Shown here one piece after another: positions 1 through 7,958 of a stretch of 26,410 nt of DNA. How positions within the stretch are numbered: the stretch's first letter is position 1; the number at the start of each line of letters is the position of its first letter. The notes beneath the pieces are model-generated. The model was given only the letters and a program-made list of their open reading frames with translations, was not told the origin of the DNA and made no database searches. The position numbers were made by a program, and so were the translations under genes. Origin of the DNA: CAZMXI01 sp964570205 (lineage in GTDB: Bacteria > Planctomycetota > Phycisphaerae > Tepidisphaerales > Tepidisphaeraceae); the NCBI GenBank assembly GCA_964570205.1, contig CAZMXI010000060.1:1-26410 (forward strand), in the 5' to 3' direction.

Positions 1-612
1 AAAGACCTCCGCAAGCTCCTCGATGACAACGCCCTCAAGTGCTGCGGGACACACACCGCCCTGGACACGCTCCAGGGCGACAACTTCAAGCGCACCGTCG
101 AGTTGCACAAGACCCTGGGCAACAAGTTCCTCATCGTGCCCTACCTCCCGGAGGAGCACTTCAAGACCGCCGAGGCCTGCCGGAAGACCGCCGGCCTGTT
201 CAACGAGTTGGCCGCCAAGGCAAAGGAAGAAGGCATGTTCGTCGGCTACCACGCCCACGGCGGCGACTTCAAGAAGCTCGGCGATGAAACCTACTGGGAC
301 ATTTTCTTCGCAGCCACCGGCCCGGACGTCGTCGCCCAGCTCGACACCCACAACTGCATCACGGGCGGCGGCGACCCGTATGCCGAGCTGAAGAAGTTCG
401 TCAACAAGACCAGGACGCTGCACATCAAGGAATACAGCAAGACCAATCCCGAAGCGCCCATCGGCAAGGGTGATATCAAGTGGGATGAGATCTTCAGGAT
501 ATGCGATGCCGCCGGCGCGACTGAGTGGTACATCGTCGAGCACGAGTCGGGCAACCGGCCCATGCAGAGCGTGGCCGAGTGCATCGCAAATCTGCGGCAG
601 ATGGGCAAGTAG
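1..612 (+). CDS. Sugar phosphate isomerase/epimerase-like TIM-barrel protein, 5' partial
   Basis: The frame is open from the first base, so the gene starts outside the window; 203 residues to a TAG stop remain. The protein resembles the xylose-isomerase-like TIM-barrel family (AP_endonuc_2), whose members isomerise or epimerise sugars or inositols using a divalent metal. Visible candidate metal-ligand and active-site segments are YHAHGGDF (residues 83-90 of the fragment), QLDTHN (113-118), LHIKEY (140-145) and VEHE (179-182), in the order expected for the C-terminal half of the barrel. No signal peptide can be judged because the N-terminus is missing. A strong hairpin follows about 30 bases after the stop. 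The family is confident; the substrate is unknown, and many close relatives in planctomycetes are annotated only as sugar phosphate isomerase/epimerase. Confidence 0.85.
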   Translation, partial: KDLRKLLDDNALKCCGTHTALDTLQGDNFKRTVELHKTLGNKFLIVPYLPEEHFKTAEACRKTAGLFNELAAKAKEEGMFVGYHAHGGDFKKLGDETYWDIFFAATGPDVVAQLDTHNCITGGGDPYAELKKFVNKTRTLHIKEYSKTNPEAPIGKGDIKWDEIFRICDAAGATEWYIVEHESGNRPMQSVAECIANLRQMGK

Positions 613-641
613 ATGCCCACTGCGGCCGCCGTCAAGCACCG

Positions 642-675
642 GGGCGCGACGCCGTGCGGCGCGCCCTGTTTCTTG
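642..675 (+). terminator. Intrinsic terminator after the sugar isomerase gene
   Basis: GGGCGCG (642-648) pairs perfectly with CGCGCCC (660-666). A further three pairs form inside after one mismatch, and TGTTTCTTG follows directly on the plus strand. It lies 29 bases past the isomerase stop and just before the convergent FAH-family gene, as expected for a plus-strand terminator. The T tract is interrupted, so efficiency is uncertain. Confidence 0.55.
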
Positions 676-677
676 CG

Positions 678-1481
678 CTATTCGACGCGGTTGGAGAGCG
701 TTCCGATCTCGGGCAGCGTGATGGCGATCTGATCGTGCGGCTGAAGCGCGAATGCCTCTGGTGTCGTTGCGCCCCCTGCGATCAGGAGAATTACGCCGGT
801 GGGGAATGACTGGTTGCGGAAGAGCCACGTGGTCAATTCTTCGAATGGGCCTGTCGTACAGGTCAGGGAGCATTCGCATCCATACGCGACGTCGCCCTGG
901 CGACGCACCTCCAGGCGAAGCGTACACGGCGGAATGTCGCACGAACCATCGTTCAGCAGAATACACGGCCCCACAGCACAACAGCGATCCCAGGTTCGTG
1001 CCTGCGGCCGATAGAGCGGACCCTCTTCCTCGATGTCTCGGCACACGAGGTCGGTGGCAATGGTGAAACCGGCGATGCGCCGGCCGGAGGAAATCACCAG
1101 CGCCAGCGCCGGCTCGGGAACGGTATGCCGGGAATCATCGCGCAACTTGAGGTTCGCGCCGGAACCGACACAACGGCGGGCGGTGGCCTTGAACAGAAGA
1201 TCCGGGCGAAGTGCCGGCCAGGCTGGATCAGGCGCAACGGCCCTCCATATCTCGTGAGTACATGGAGCCAGGAGAAACTCCGGCAACGGCGTCGTGAATT
1301 GCAGTGAACGAGACCTGCGCTGCATTGCCGAAACCGGATCGGGTGACGAAAGCCACGTATCCAGCGAGAAATCCGGCAGGACAGCGCATAGCCCGGATTG
1401 CTCGAGTAGCCAGCCATCCGGGGAGCTGTGCAGTCTCATCATTACAGCATTAAAGGCATGTTTCTCCGGATTGTCACGCAT
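678..1481 (-). CDS. Fumarylacetoacetate hydrolase (FAH) family protein
   Basis: The protein has 267 residues if the first ATG is used. The C-terminal two thirds match the FAH/2-keto-4-pentenoate hydratase fold: a GFTIATDLVCRDIEEEG segment followed by PLYRPQART and CCAVGPCI is the typical core that binds Mg or Mn and the keto-acid substrate. Family members cleave or hydrate acylpyruvates and related keto acids in the cytoplasm, and some act in sugar-acid breakdown. The start is uncertain: neither the ATG at 1481 nor the ATG pair at 1442/1439 has a clear Shine-Dalgarno sequence. It lies 44 bases behind the phosphoribosyltransferase on the same strand and may be co-transcribed with it. The family is confident; the substrate cannot be read from the sequence. 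Confidence 0.82.
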   Translation of the reverse strand: MRDNPEKHAFNAVMMRLHSSPDGWLLEQSGLCAVLPDFSLDTWLSSPDPVSAMQRRSRSLQFTTPLPEFLLAPCTHEIWRAVAPDPAWPALRPDLLFKATARRCVGSGANLKLRDDSRHTVPEPALALVISSGRRIAGFTIATDLVCRDIEEEGPLYRPQARTWDRCCAVGPCILLNDGSCDIPPCTLRLEVRRQGDVAYGCECSLTCTTGPFEELTTWLFRNQSFPTGVILLIAGGATTPEAFALQPHDQIAITLPEIGTLSNRVE

Positions 1482-1525
1482 GCGCGGTGCCAGGAGTCAT
1501 CTCGCGCATGGTTTGCCGTCTTGCG

Positions 1526-2194
1526 TCAACGAGGTCTGGCGGCGGGATGCTCATCGGCAGCTCGGGCGAGAATCTGCCGCACCTCTTCATCGGTGGTTTG
1601 CGCAAAGTTGTCGTAATAGGAGCCTACGGCACGGAACTGATGCGCCGCGATCGGGCAGACAACATCGTCCACCTCGGCCCGCAATTCTCGGCAGATGTCC
1701 AGCGGGGCAATCGGGACCGCCACAACGATCAACCGCGGATGCTGCTGCCGGAGACCGGCGGCCGCCGCCCGCATCGTCGAGCCTGTGGCAAGGCCGTCAT
1801 CGATAGTAATGATCGTCCGGTCGCACACCTGCGGCGCGGGGCGGCCGCCACGGTATACCCGTTCCCTGCGGCCAAGCTCCTCACGTTCGGCGGCGGCCAC
1901 TCGCTCGATCACATCCCCCACGATGCCCAGTTCGCGAATCACTTGCCGGTTCAGCACACGAACGCCCCCCGTGGCAATGGCGCCCATCGCCAGTTCTTCA
2001 TGTCCCGGCACGCCCAGTTTCCGAACCAGGAACACATCCAGCGGCGCATCCAGCGACCGGGCAACCTCATAAGCAACGGGCACGCCGCCGCGCGGCAGAC
2101 CCAGTACCAGCAGGTCATCCCGGTCGGCATAGACTCGCAGATGGCAGGCCAGAACCCGACCGGCCTCAGAACGATCGGAATAGCGCTTGAGCAT
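1526..2194 (-). CDS. Phosphoribosyltransferase domain protein
   Basis: The protein has 222 residues. The PRPP-binding loop is IDDGLATGSTM at residues 131-141, and an N-terminal LGLPRGGVPVA segment at 31-41 is typical of the predicted phosphoribosyltransferases of the COG1926 type, which have no firm substrate. The ATG at 2194 was chosen over an in-frame start at 2263 because GGGAGG lies 6 bases upstream of it and homology begins at once (KRYSDRSEAG). Length and motif order fit an intact type I PRTase fold. It lies between the phosphomannomutase and FAH-family genes on the same strand, 105 bases after the former. The substrate base is unknown; a salvage role is possible but not shown. Confidence 0.85.
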   Translation of the reverse strand: MLKRYSDRSEAGRVLACHLRVYADRDDLLVLGLPRGGVPVAYEVARSLDAPLDVFLVRKLGVPGHEELAMGAIATGGVRVLNRQVIRELGIVGDVIERVAAAEREELGRRERVYRGGRPAPQVCDRTIITIDDGLATGSTMRAAAAGLRQQHPRLIVVAVPIAPLDICRELRAEVDDVVCPIAAHQFRAVGSYYDNFAQTTDEEVRQILARAADEHPAARPR

Positions 2195-2299
2195 GAAGAC
2201 CTCCCGGCGTGACAACCAGGGAGCATGCACCGCACAACCAGTGTACCGCGCCGCGAGGGGCAACCATGCAGGATGCGCCCGTATGTCGGCTCAAAGTGT

Positions 2300-3685
2300 T
2301 CAGTGCCCGTGAATCGGCTCGCCCAGAAGACCCTTAATCTCGCTGAGCTTCGCCTGGAGCAGTTGCGAACTGGTTGCCTCCATATTCAGCCTCAGCAGCG
2401 GCTCAGTGTTGCTCTTGCGGACATTGAACCACCAGTCGCCGAAATCCACCGTGATGCCGTCGAGGTAATCGATCTGGGCCCCTTTGTATCGGGCGGCCAA
2501 CTCCTTGATCTTCCCGTCCTTGTCTTCTACCTGGAAGTTCATCTCGCCCGACTGGGCATAGCGGCGAAGCGGCGCCACGAGGCCGCTGAAGGGCTCTTCC
2601 TGGCTCGAGAGCACGGAAAGCAGCCGTGCAAACGCAATCGCGCCGGAGTCGGCGTTGAAGTTGTCGCGGAAGTAGAAGTGGCCGGATAGCTCACCGCCGA
2701 ACACGCCACCGGTCTCTGCCAGTGTCTTCTTCATGAACGCGTGCCCCACCCGCTCGCGGCGCGGCACACCACCGGCCGCCTTGACCTCGTCGGCCACCAC
2801 ATGGCTGGACCGCAGGTCATAAAGGATGGTCGACCCCTTGTTCTCGGGACGATGGAGGAAGTCGCGTGCCAGCATCGCGGTGACCAAATCGCACCCGACC
2901 GGCTTGCCATCCTCCGTCAGGAAGATACATCGGTCGGCATCGCCGTCGAAGCAAACGCCAAGGTCAGGCCTGGTTTCCGCCATCTTCGCCTGGAGCATCT
3001 TCAGATTCGCCTCGACCAGCGGGTTGGGATCATGGACAAAGCTCCCGGTGATCTCGAAATTGATCGGAATCAGTTCCAAATCGGCCATGCCCCCGAAGAT
3101 GTACGGTACGAACTTCCCCGCCATCCCGTTGGACGCATCCACCGCAACGCGCAACTTCCGGCGCAGGGTCAGGAACTTCCGGACATGCTCCCTATATGGT
3201 GGAAACAGGTCCTTCTCCACATGCCGCCCACCGACGGCAGGCCGCTCTGACCCCAAAGCCGCGGCGGTCTTTCTAATCTCCATCAGGCCAGAATTTTCGC
3301 CGATAGGCTTGGCCTTGAAGCCAGATATCTTGAACCCGTTATACTGCACCGGGTTATGACTGGCCGTGGTCTGAACGCCCCCGCAGCATTCCTCATGGTT
3401 GATGGCAAAGTAGACCATCGACGTGTCGATCATGCCGATGTCGATCACATCAAGGCCCGCCGATCGGATTCCTTCCGACAGACTCCTGGCCAGCGAAGGC
3501 GAGTGCGGCCGCATGTCCCGACCGACGATGACGCTATTGGCCTGCCGCAAAGACAAGTTCGCCTTCTGACGCGCATCGCGCAGAAACAGCGCGGTCGCAT
3601 AGCCGATCTTCCAGGCAGCATCTTCGTTCAGCGGATCAGGATATGTAGCACGAACATCGTACGCTTTGAAGAGTTTCTCGATCAT
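2300..3685 (-). CDS. Phosphomannomutase/phosphoglucomutase
   Basis: This 461-residue enzyme of the alpha-D-phosphohexomutase family interconverts hexose 6-phosphate and hexose 1-phosphate, supplying precursors for nucleotide sugars. All four signature elements are present: TASHNP with the phosphoserine at residue 109, the metal loop DGDADR at 247-252, the sugar-specificity loop GGELSGH at 330-336, and the phosphate-binding segment RKSNTEPLLR at 423-432. GGELSGH fits the PMM/PGM (AlgC/ManB) subgroup. The ATG at 3685 is supported by GAGG five bases upstream. It heads the minus-strand group with the PRTase and FAH-family genes. Supply of mannose or glucose 1-phosphate to the polysaccharide system encoded further along is plausible, but it is a separate transcription unit about 7 kb away. 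Confidence 0.95.
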   Translation of the reverse strand: MIEKLFKAYDVRATYPDPLNEDAAWKIGYATALFLRDARQKANLSLRQANSVIVGRDMRPHSPSLARSLSEGIRSAGLDVIDIGMIDTSMVYFAINHEECCGGVQTTASHNPVQYNGFKISGFKAKPIGENSGLMEIRKTAAALGSERPAVGGRHVEKDLFPPYREHVRKFLTLRRKLRVAVDASNGMAGKFVPYIFGGMADLELIPINFEITGSFVHDPNPLVEANLKMLQAKMAETRPDLGVCFDGDADRCIFLTEDGKPVGCDLVTAMLARDFLHRPENKGSTILYDLRSSHVVADEVKAAGGVPRRERVGHAFMKKTLAETGGVFGGELSGHFYFRDNFNADSGAIAFARLLSVLSSQEEPFSGLVAPLRRYAQSGEMNFQVEDKDGKIKELAARYKGAQIDYLDGITVDFGDWWFNVRKSNTEPLLRLNMEATSSQLLQAKLSEIKGLLGEPIHGH

Positions 3686-3824
3686 TTAGGCCTCAAATGG
3701 TGCGAAAACACGGTGCCGAAAGAGCGGTGCTCGGGAGCCGTAGTGTAGCGAGCCTCTCTGTCGCTGCAAAGCGCCCGGCTTGCCGAGTTTGACAAAGGCG
3801 GCGCGGGACACAAACTGGTATGCC

Positions 3825-4445
3825 GTGCTGATCACGAAGTTCTGGACAGGACTGATGTTGGGCCTGGGCGTAGCGGCGCCGATAGGACCCGTCAATATAG
3901 AAATCGCCCGCCGCAGCGTGCGTGGCGGCTTTCCGGCCGGGTTGGCGGTGGGCTGCGGCGCTGTCACGATCGACATGCTCTACGTGACAGCGGCGAGTTT
4001 CGGGACCGGGCTGCTGGATCAATACCCCAGGGTGGTGGTTGGTTTGACCATCCTCGGCAGCATGTTCCTCGCGTACCTGGGCGTTTCCAGTTTGCTGGCT
4101 GCCAGGCGAGCGATGGCGACGGACTTGCCGGCCGCCGTGGACATGCCGAGGCGGAACTACCTGACCGGCCTGATTATCACCGCCAGCAGCCCCATGAACC
4201 TGGCGTTCTGGATCGGGGCGATTCCCGCCGCGGCGTCCGCCCTGGGCGACGGCGGTCTGCCCCCGATTGTGGCGGGTGTGGCGGCCGGGGCACTGGGCTG
4301 GGTCGTTTTTTTTGCTAGATTAATGAGTCTGGCGGGACGGGCCAGCCAGCGGAAGGTGATGCTGGCCGCCGACCTGCTGGGCGGCACCATGCTGCTGATA
4401 TTTGGCGTGTGGGGGATTTGGCGCATAGTGGCGATCCACCTATAG
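3825..4445 (+). CDS. LysE-family amino acid/metabolite exporter
   Basis: About 206 residues with a hydrophobic pattern of roughly six membrane segments. It begins with an FWTGLMLGLG helix followed by APIGPVN, the counterpart of the PGP motif in the first helix of LysE/RhtB exporters. Family members export amino acids or related small molecules across the inner membrane. The start is uncertain: the frame opens at a TTG at 3780, but the GTG at 3825 places the first helix close to the N-terminus as usual, and neither has a strong ribosome-binding site. A run of eight T at 4306-4313 lies inside the gene. It is divergent from phosphomannomutase and 37 bases ahead of the TolC-like gene, so both may be transcribed together. 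The substrate is unknown. Confidence 0.8.
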   Translation: MLITKFWTGLMLGLGVAAPIGPVNIEIARRSVRGGFPAGLAVGCGAVTIDMLYVTAASFGTGLLDQYPRVVVGLTILGSMFLAYLGVSSLLAARRAMATDLPAAVDMPRRNYLTGLIITASSPMNLAFWIGAIPAAASALGDGGLPPIVAGVAAGALGWVVFFARLMSLAGRASQRKVMLAADLLGGTMLLIFGVWGIWRIVAIHL

Positions 4446-4482
4446 TAACGCCCATCGTCGAACGAGCGGGCTACAAGGCTAT

Positions 4483-6189
4483 ATGATGCGAAAAACTCTC
4501 GGCAGACTCATGTTGGCAGTATCGGCGGTTGCGGTGGCAGGTTGTGGAAACGACCCTCGCCCATTCGACCCCCGGGCATTGGAGCAGATCCAGAAGGAGG
4601 CTGCGCGGGGCGGCGTGGCTTACGAAATGGAAGCGCTGCCAGCTACCCTTCCCGCCACACCCAAGGGGCAGTTGCCGGCCAGGCCGACCCTCCGCCCCGT
4701 TGGGCCGACCGTGAAGCTCAAGCTTCAGGACATCATCCACCGAACCGCCGCCAACAACCTGGATGCGCGCGTGGCGGGGTACGAAGCAGCGATTGACGAG
4801 AATCGGATACTGGAAGCCGCAGCGCAGTTTGATCCCACGTTCCGCACCTCCGTTCAGAGCCAGCAGCAGTTTCCACAGGGGATTATTCCGAACAACCTGG
4901 ATCCGGCCGAGGTTTACACCAAGCAACTGGATATGGGTTTGACCCAGCGGCTGACCAGCGGCGGCGAGGCATCGCTGACTTATCGCACCGCACGGACCGA
5001 TTATGACCGGGAGTTCAACGTCTTTCCGCCACTCGTGGAACGAGAGAAGGTGTATCAGAACCAGTTGATTTTCCAAGTCACCCAGCCTCTGTTGCGGAAC
5101 TTCGGCGCCGAGGTGAACCGGGCGCAGATCACGATTGCCCGCAACGATCAGAAGATCAGCGAATTGGAGTTCCGCCGCACGCTGGAGGAGCAGTTGTTGA
5201 CGGTGGAACAGAGTTACTGGCAACTTGTGCAGGCGCATGAGTCTGTGGCGGTGCTTGAAGACCTGGTTGACCAGACGGAACGGACACTGGAGATTCTGAT
5301 CAAGCGAGCCCGATTTGACGCCTCCGACGTGCAGGTAACGCAGGCAAGGGCTCAACTGGAGCGGACGCTGGTGGACTTGGTGCAGGCGAGATCCGCCATG
5401 CGCACCCTGTCGAACACCATTAAGCGAATCATGAACGATCCGGACCTGCCGGTGGCTAGTCCGGTCGTGATCGTGCCGGAGGATGCACCTGTCGACGAGC
5501 CCCTGAGATACGCCCTGGAGGACCAGGTCGAAACAGCACTGAAGAACCGCGCCGAACTGATGCAGCAGAAGCTGCGTGTGGATACGGCGGCAGTCATCCA
5601 GCACGCGGCCAAGAACAATCTGCTGCCCCAGTTGAACGCCATTGCCAGCATTGGAGCCCAGGGGCTCGGCCGGAGTTGGCAGAGCGCCACGGACGAGCAG
5701 GATGACTTCTCGATCGTTGACTGGGCCATCGGTTTTCAGTTCGAGGTGCCGTTGGGCAACCGCGAGGCCAAGGCGATTTTCCGCCGCACGGTGCTGACCC
5801 ATCTGCAAGCGATCGACGAGTACACGAACGCCGCGCAGCAGATCATCGAGCAGGTGGCCAACGCCCATGCCACGGTCGAGGCGGCATGGGATGCGATGGT
5901 GGCGGCCCGGCGCGCGCGGCTTGCCGCGAAGGATGCCCTGGACAAGATCGAGACGCGTGAACGAACGGGCGCCGAGCCGCAGACGCCGAACTGGGTGCAA
6001 TTGAAACTTGACCGGCAGGCGGCGCTGGCGTCGGCACGGCAGACGGAAATCCAGGCGACCGCGGCCTATAACGCTTCGGTGGCACAATTGGAACGGGCCA
6101 AGGGGACAATCCTCCGATACGATAATGTTGTCCTGAAAGAGGATCAGCTCCCGCTGCCGGTGCGCCGGGAGTCGGAACAGTCGCGTTGA
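4483..6189 (+). CDS. TolC-family outer-membrane efflux lipoprotein
   Basis: The 568-residue precursor has a lipoprotein signal peptide: basic MMRKTLGR, a hydrophobic core, and lipobox VAGC with Cys21. The mature part is long, alpha-helical and rich in Gln, Ala and Glu, with two outer-membrane-factor halves (roughly residues 85-300 and 330-550). Phrases such as EQSYWQLVQAHESV and QAIDEYTNAAQQIIEQ are typical of the periplasmic helical barrel. TolC-type proteins form trimeric exit ducts for export pumps. The usual membrane-fusion and inner-membrane pump partners are not in this window. It sits between a LysE exporter (37 bases) and a histidine kinase (34 bases) on the same strand. Family certain, exported substrate unknown. 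Confidence 0.9.
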   Translation: MMRKTLGRLMLAVSAVAVAGCGNDPRPFDPRALEQIQKEAARGGVAYEMEALPATLPATPKGQLPARPTLRPVGPTVKLKLQDIIHRTAANNLDARVAGYEAAIDENRILEAAAQFDPTFRTSVQSQQQFPQGIIPNNLDPAEVYTKQLDMGLTQRLTSGGEASLTYRTARTDYDREFNVFPPLVEREKVYQNQLIFQVTQPLLRNFGAEVNRAQITIARNDQKISELEFRRTLEEQLLTVEQSYWQLVQAHESVAVLEDLVDQTERTLEILIKRARFDASDVQVTQARAQLERTLVDLVQARSAMRTLSNTIKRIMNDPDLPVASPVVIVPEDAPVDEPLRYALEDQVETALKNRAELMQQKLRVDTAAVIQHAAKNNLLPQLNAIASIGAQGLGRSWQSATDEQDDFSIVDWAIGFQFEVPLGNREAKAIFRRTVLTHLQAIDEYTNAAQQIIEQVANAHATVEAAWDAMVAARRARLAAKDALDKIETRERTGAEPQTPNWVQLKLDRQAALASARQTEIQATAAYNASVAQLERAKGTILRYDNVVLKEDQLPLPVRRESEQSR

Positions 6190-6223
6190 GTCCTGATGGC
6201 TGTGCCGCCGGGATCTGTGGCCA

Positions 6224-7939
6224 ATGCTGACATTGCTGGTGCTGCAAGGGCCCGACAAGGGCCGCCGATTTGAATTACCCGACACGCCCGCGCTCGTCGG
6301 GCGTGAGAGCCGGCAATTACCCCTTTCGGACAACACCGTCAGCCGGCGGCACTGCGAGCTGGTGCCCGAGATGGGCGACTGGGTCCTGCGGGATTTGGGC
6401 AGCGCCAACGGCACTTACGTCAACGGCATCCGCGTCAATAACAACCAGACGCTCAAGCTCGGCGACCAGATCAGGGTCGGACGGACACTGCTTCTGTTTG
6501 GTGCGCAGCCGGGCGTCTCGCGCACCAGCGGCGGCAACGTCCGCCTGGCCGGCGAAGAGATGGGCATGGACAGCGCCATCATGGCGACCATGCCAAGCAG
6601 CGAAGACTCGATGGTGTTGGCCGTTCCAGAGCCGGGCGCGGCCGCCATTTCGAGCTTGAAGATCCTTTACCAGCTCGGAGCGGCCCTTGGCAGCAACTTC
6701 CGGGTCGACCAAGTCCTTGAGGTCGTCATGGATCTGGTGATGGAGACGGTCAAGGCCGACCGCGGCATTATCCTCCTCCTGAGCGAAAAGGGCGATGAGC
6801 TGATGCCCATGGTGGTGCGCACTCGCGAGGAGCCTGAGAAGAACGATGCGGAAGAGCGGATTCCGCTGGCGACCGCCGCTCCGTCACCTCCACAGAACAA
6901 GATTCACGCTTCACGCACGATCATTAACCACGTGCTGGAGAACGGGCAGGGCGTGCTGTCCAGCAATGCCATGGCCGACCGCCGCTTCAGCAAGGGCAAG
7001 AGCGTTCAGGGGCTGGGGATCCGCTCGGCCCTGTGCGTGCCCCTCAAGGCCCGACGCCTGGGCAAGGAGGGCGACGACATTCTCGGCGTCATCTACATTG
7101 ACAGCTCGGTCAAGAACTACACGTATTCACCGGATCAACTCCGACTGTTGACGGCGATCGGCCTGCAGGCGGGTCTGGCCATCCAGAACGCCAAGCTCTA
7201 TCAGGCGGGGTTGCAGGCCGAGCGCATGGCCGCCATCGGTGAGACCACCGCCGCGCTCTCGCACTCGATCAAGAACATTCTCCAGGCATTGCATGGCGGC
7301 GCCGACGTGGTGGAGATGGGCCTGCGCAGCTCGAACATGCCCCAGGCCGGCAAAGGCTGGGCGATCGTCAAGAGAAACCTCGACAAGATTTACAGCCTGA
7401 CGATGAACCTGCTGGCCTACAGCAAAGAACGCGAGCCGCTTCTGCAACTGGTGAATCCGCAGACTCTCATCAACGAGTGCGTCGAGCTGCTGGCGACGGC
7501 GGCCAACGAACGAGGCGCGATGGTGGTGGCCGACGTTGAGAAAGACACGCCGCCGGTTCCCATCGACCCGGACGGGATTCACCAGGTGCTGATGAACCTG
7601 TTGAGCAACGCCCTGGACGCCGTCGAGGCGGAAAAGGGTCTCATCCGCGTCGTCTGCCGCTATGAGGAAGCCAACGGCCAACTCGTGCTGGAGGTGATCG
7701 ACAACGGCGCCGGCATCCCCGCGCCGATGATGAAACACATGTTCGAGCTGTTTCACTCGACAAAGGGCAACCGCGGCACCGGGCTGGGGCTGGCGGTGGC
7801 GCGCAAGATCGTCGCCGAGCATGACGGCACGATCACCGTGCAGAGCCGGGAAGGCGAAGGCACCACCTTCACGGTGCATCTGCCCGTAATCCAGGCCAAA
7901 CTCGGCGATCCGAGCCACACCCACGGGCCGGCCCGCTAA
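6224..7939 (+). CDS. FHA-GAF sensor histidine kinase
   Basis: This 571-residue protein has three parts. An FHA domain at about 1-95 carries the phosphothreonine-binding residues GRE, SRRHC and NGTYVNG. A GAF domain occupies about 145-325. A histidine kinase core at about 335-557 has phospho-acceptor His347 in ALSHSIKN, the N box NLLSNALDAV (458-467), G1 DNGAGIP (493-499) and G2 GTGLGLA (518-524). There is no signal peptide or membrane helix, so it is cytoplasmic. The FHA domain suggests recruitment by a Ser/Thr-phosphorylated partner and GAF a small-ligand or redox input; both are inferences. There is no receiver domain or response regulator in the window, so it is an orphan here. It follows the TolC-like gene by 34 bases. 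The ATG at 6224 begins directly at the FHA fold. Confidence 0.95.
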   Translation: MLTLLVLQGPDKGRRFELPDTPALVGRESRQLPLSDNTVSRRHCELVPEMGDWVLRDLGSANGTYVNGIRVNNNQTLKLGDQIRVGRTLLLFGAQPGVSRTSGGNVRLAGEEMGMDSAIMATMPSSEDSMVLAVPEPGAAAISSLKILYQLGAALGSNFRVDQVLEVVMDLVMETVKADRGIILLLSEKGDELMPMVVRTREEPEKNDAEERIPLATAAPSPPQNKIHASRTIINHVLENGQGVLSSNAMADRRFSKGKSVQGLGIRSALCVPLKARRLGKEGDDILGVIYIDSSVKNYTYSPDQLRLLTAIGLQAGLAIQNAKLYQAGLQAERMAAIGETTAALSHSIKNILQALHGGADVVEMGLRSSNMPQAGKGWAIVKRNLDKIYSLTMNLLAYSKEREPLLQLVNPQTLINECVELLATAANERGAMVVADVEKDTPPVPIDPDGIHQVLMNLLSNALDAVEAEKGLIRVVCRYEEANGQLVLEVIDNGAGIPAPMMKHMFELFHSTKGNRGTGLGLAVARKIVAEHDGTITVQSREGEGTTFTVHLPVIQAKLGDPSHTHGPAR

Positions 7940-7958
7940 GGTCGTCCGGCTCTCTGCG

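Noticed and set aside
4471..6414. Long antisense open frame over the TolC-like gene (647 codons)
   Set aside because: Shadow of a GC-rich gene: the product is rich in Arg, His, Leu and Gln, with no domain pattern, while the sense frame has a lipobox and outer-membrane-factor features.
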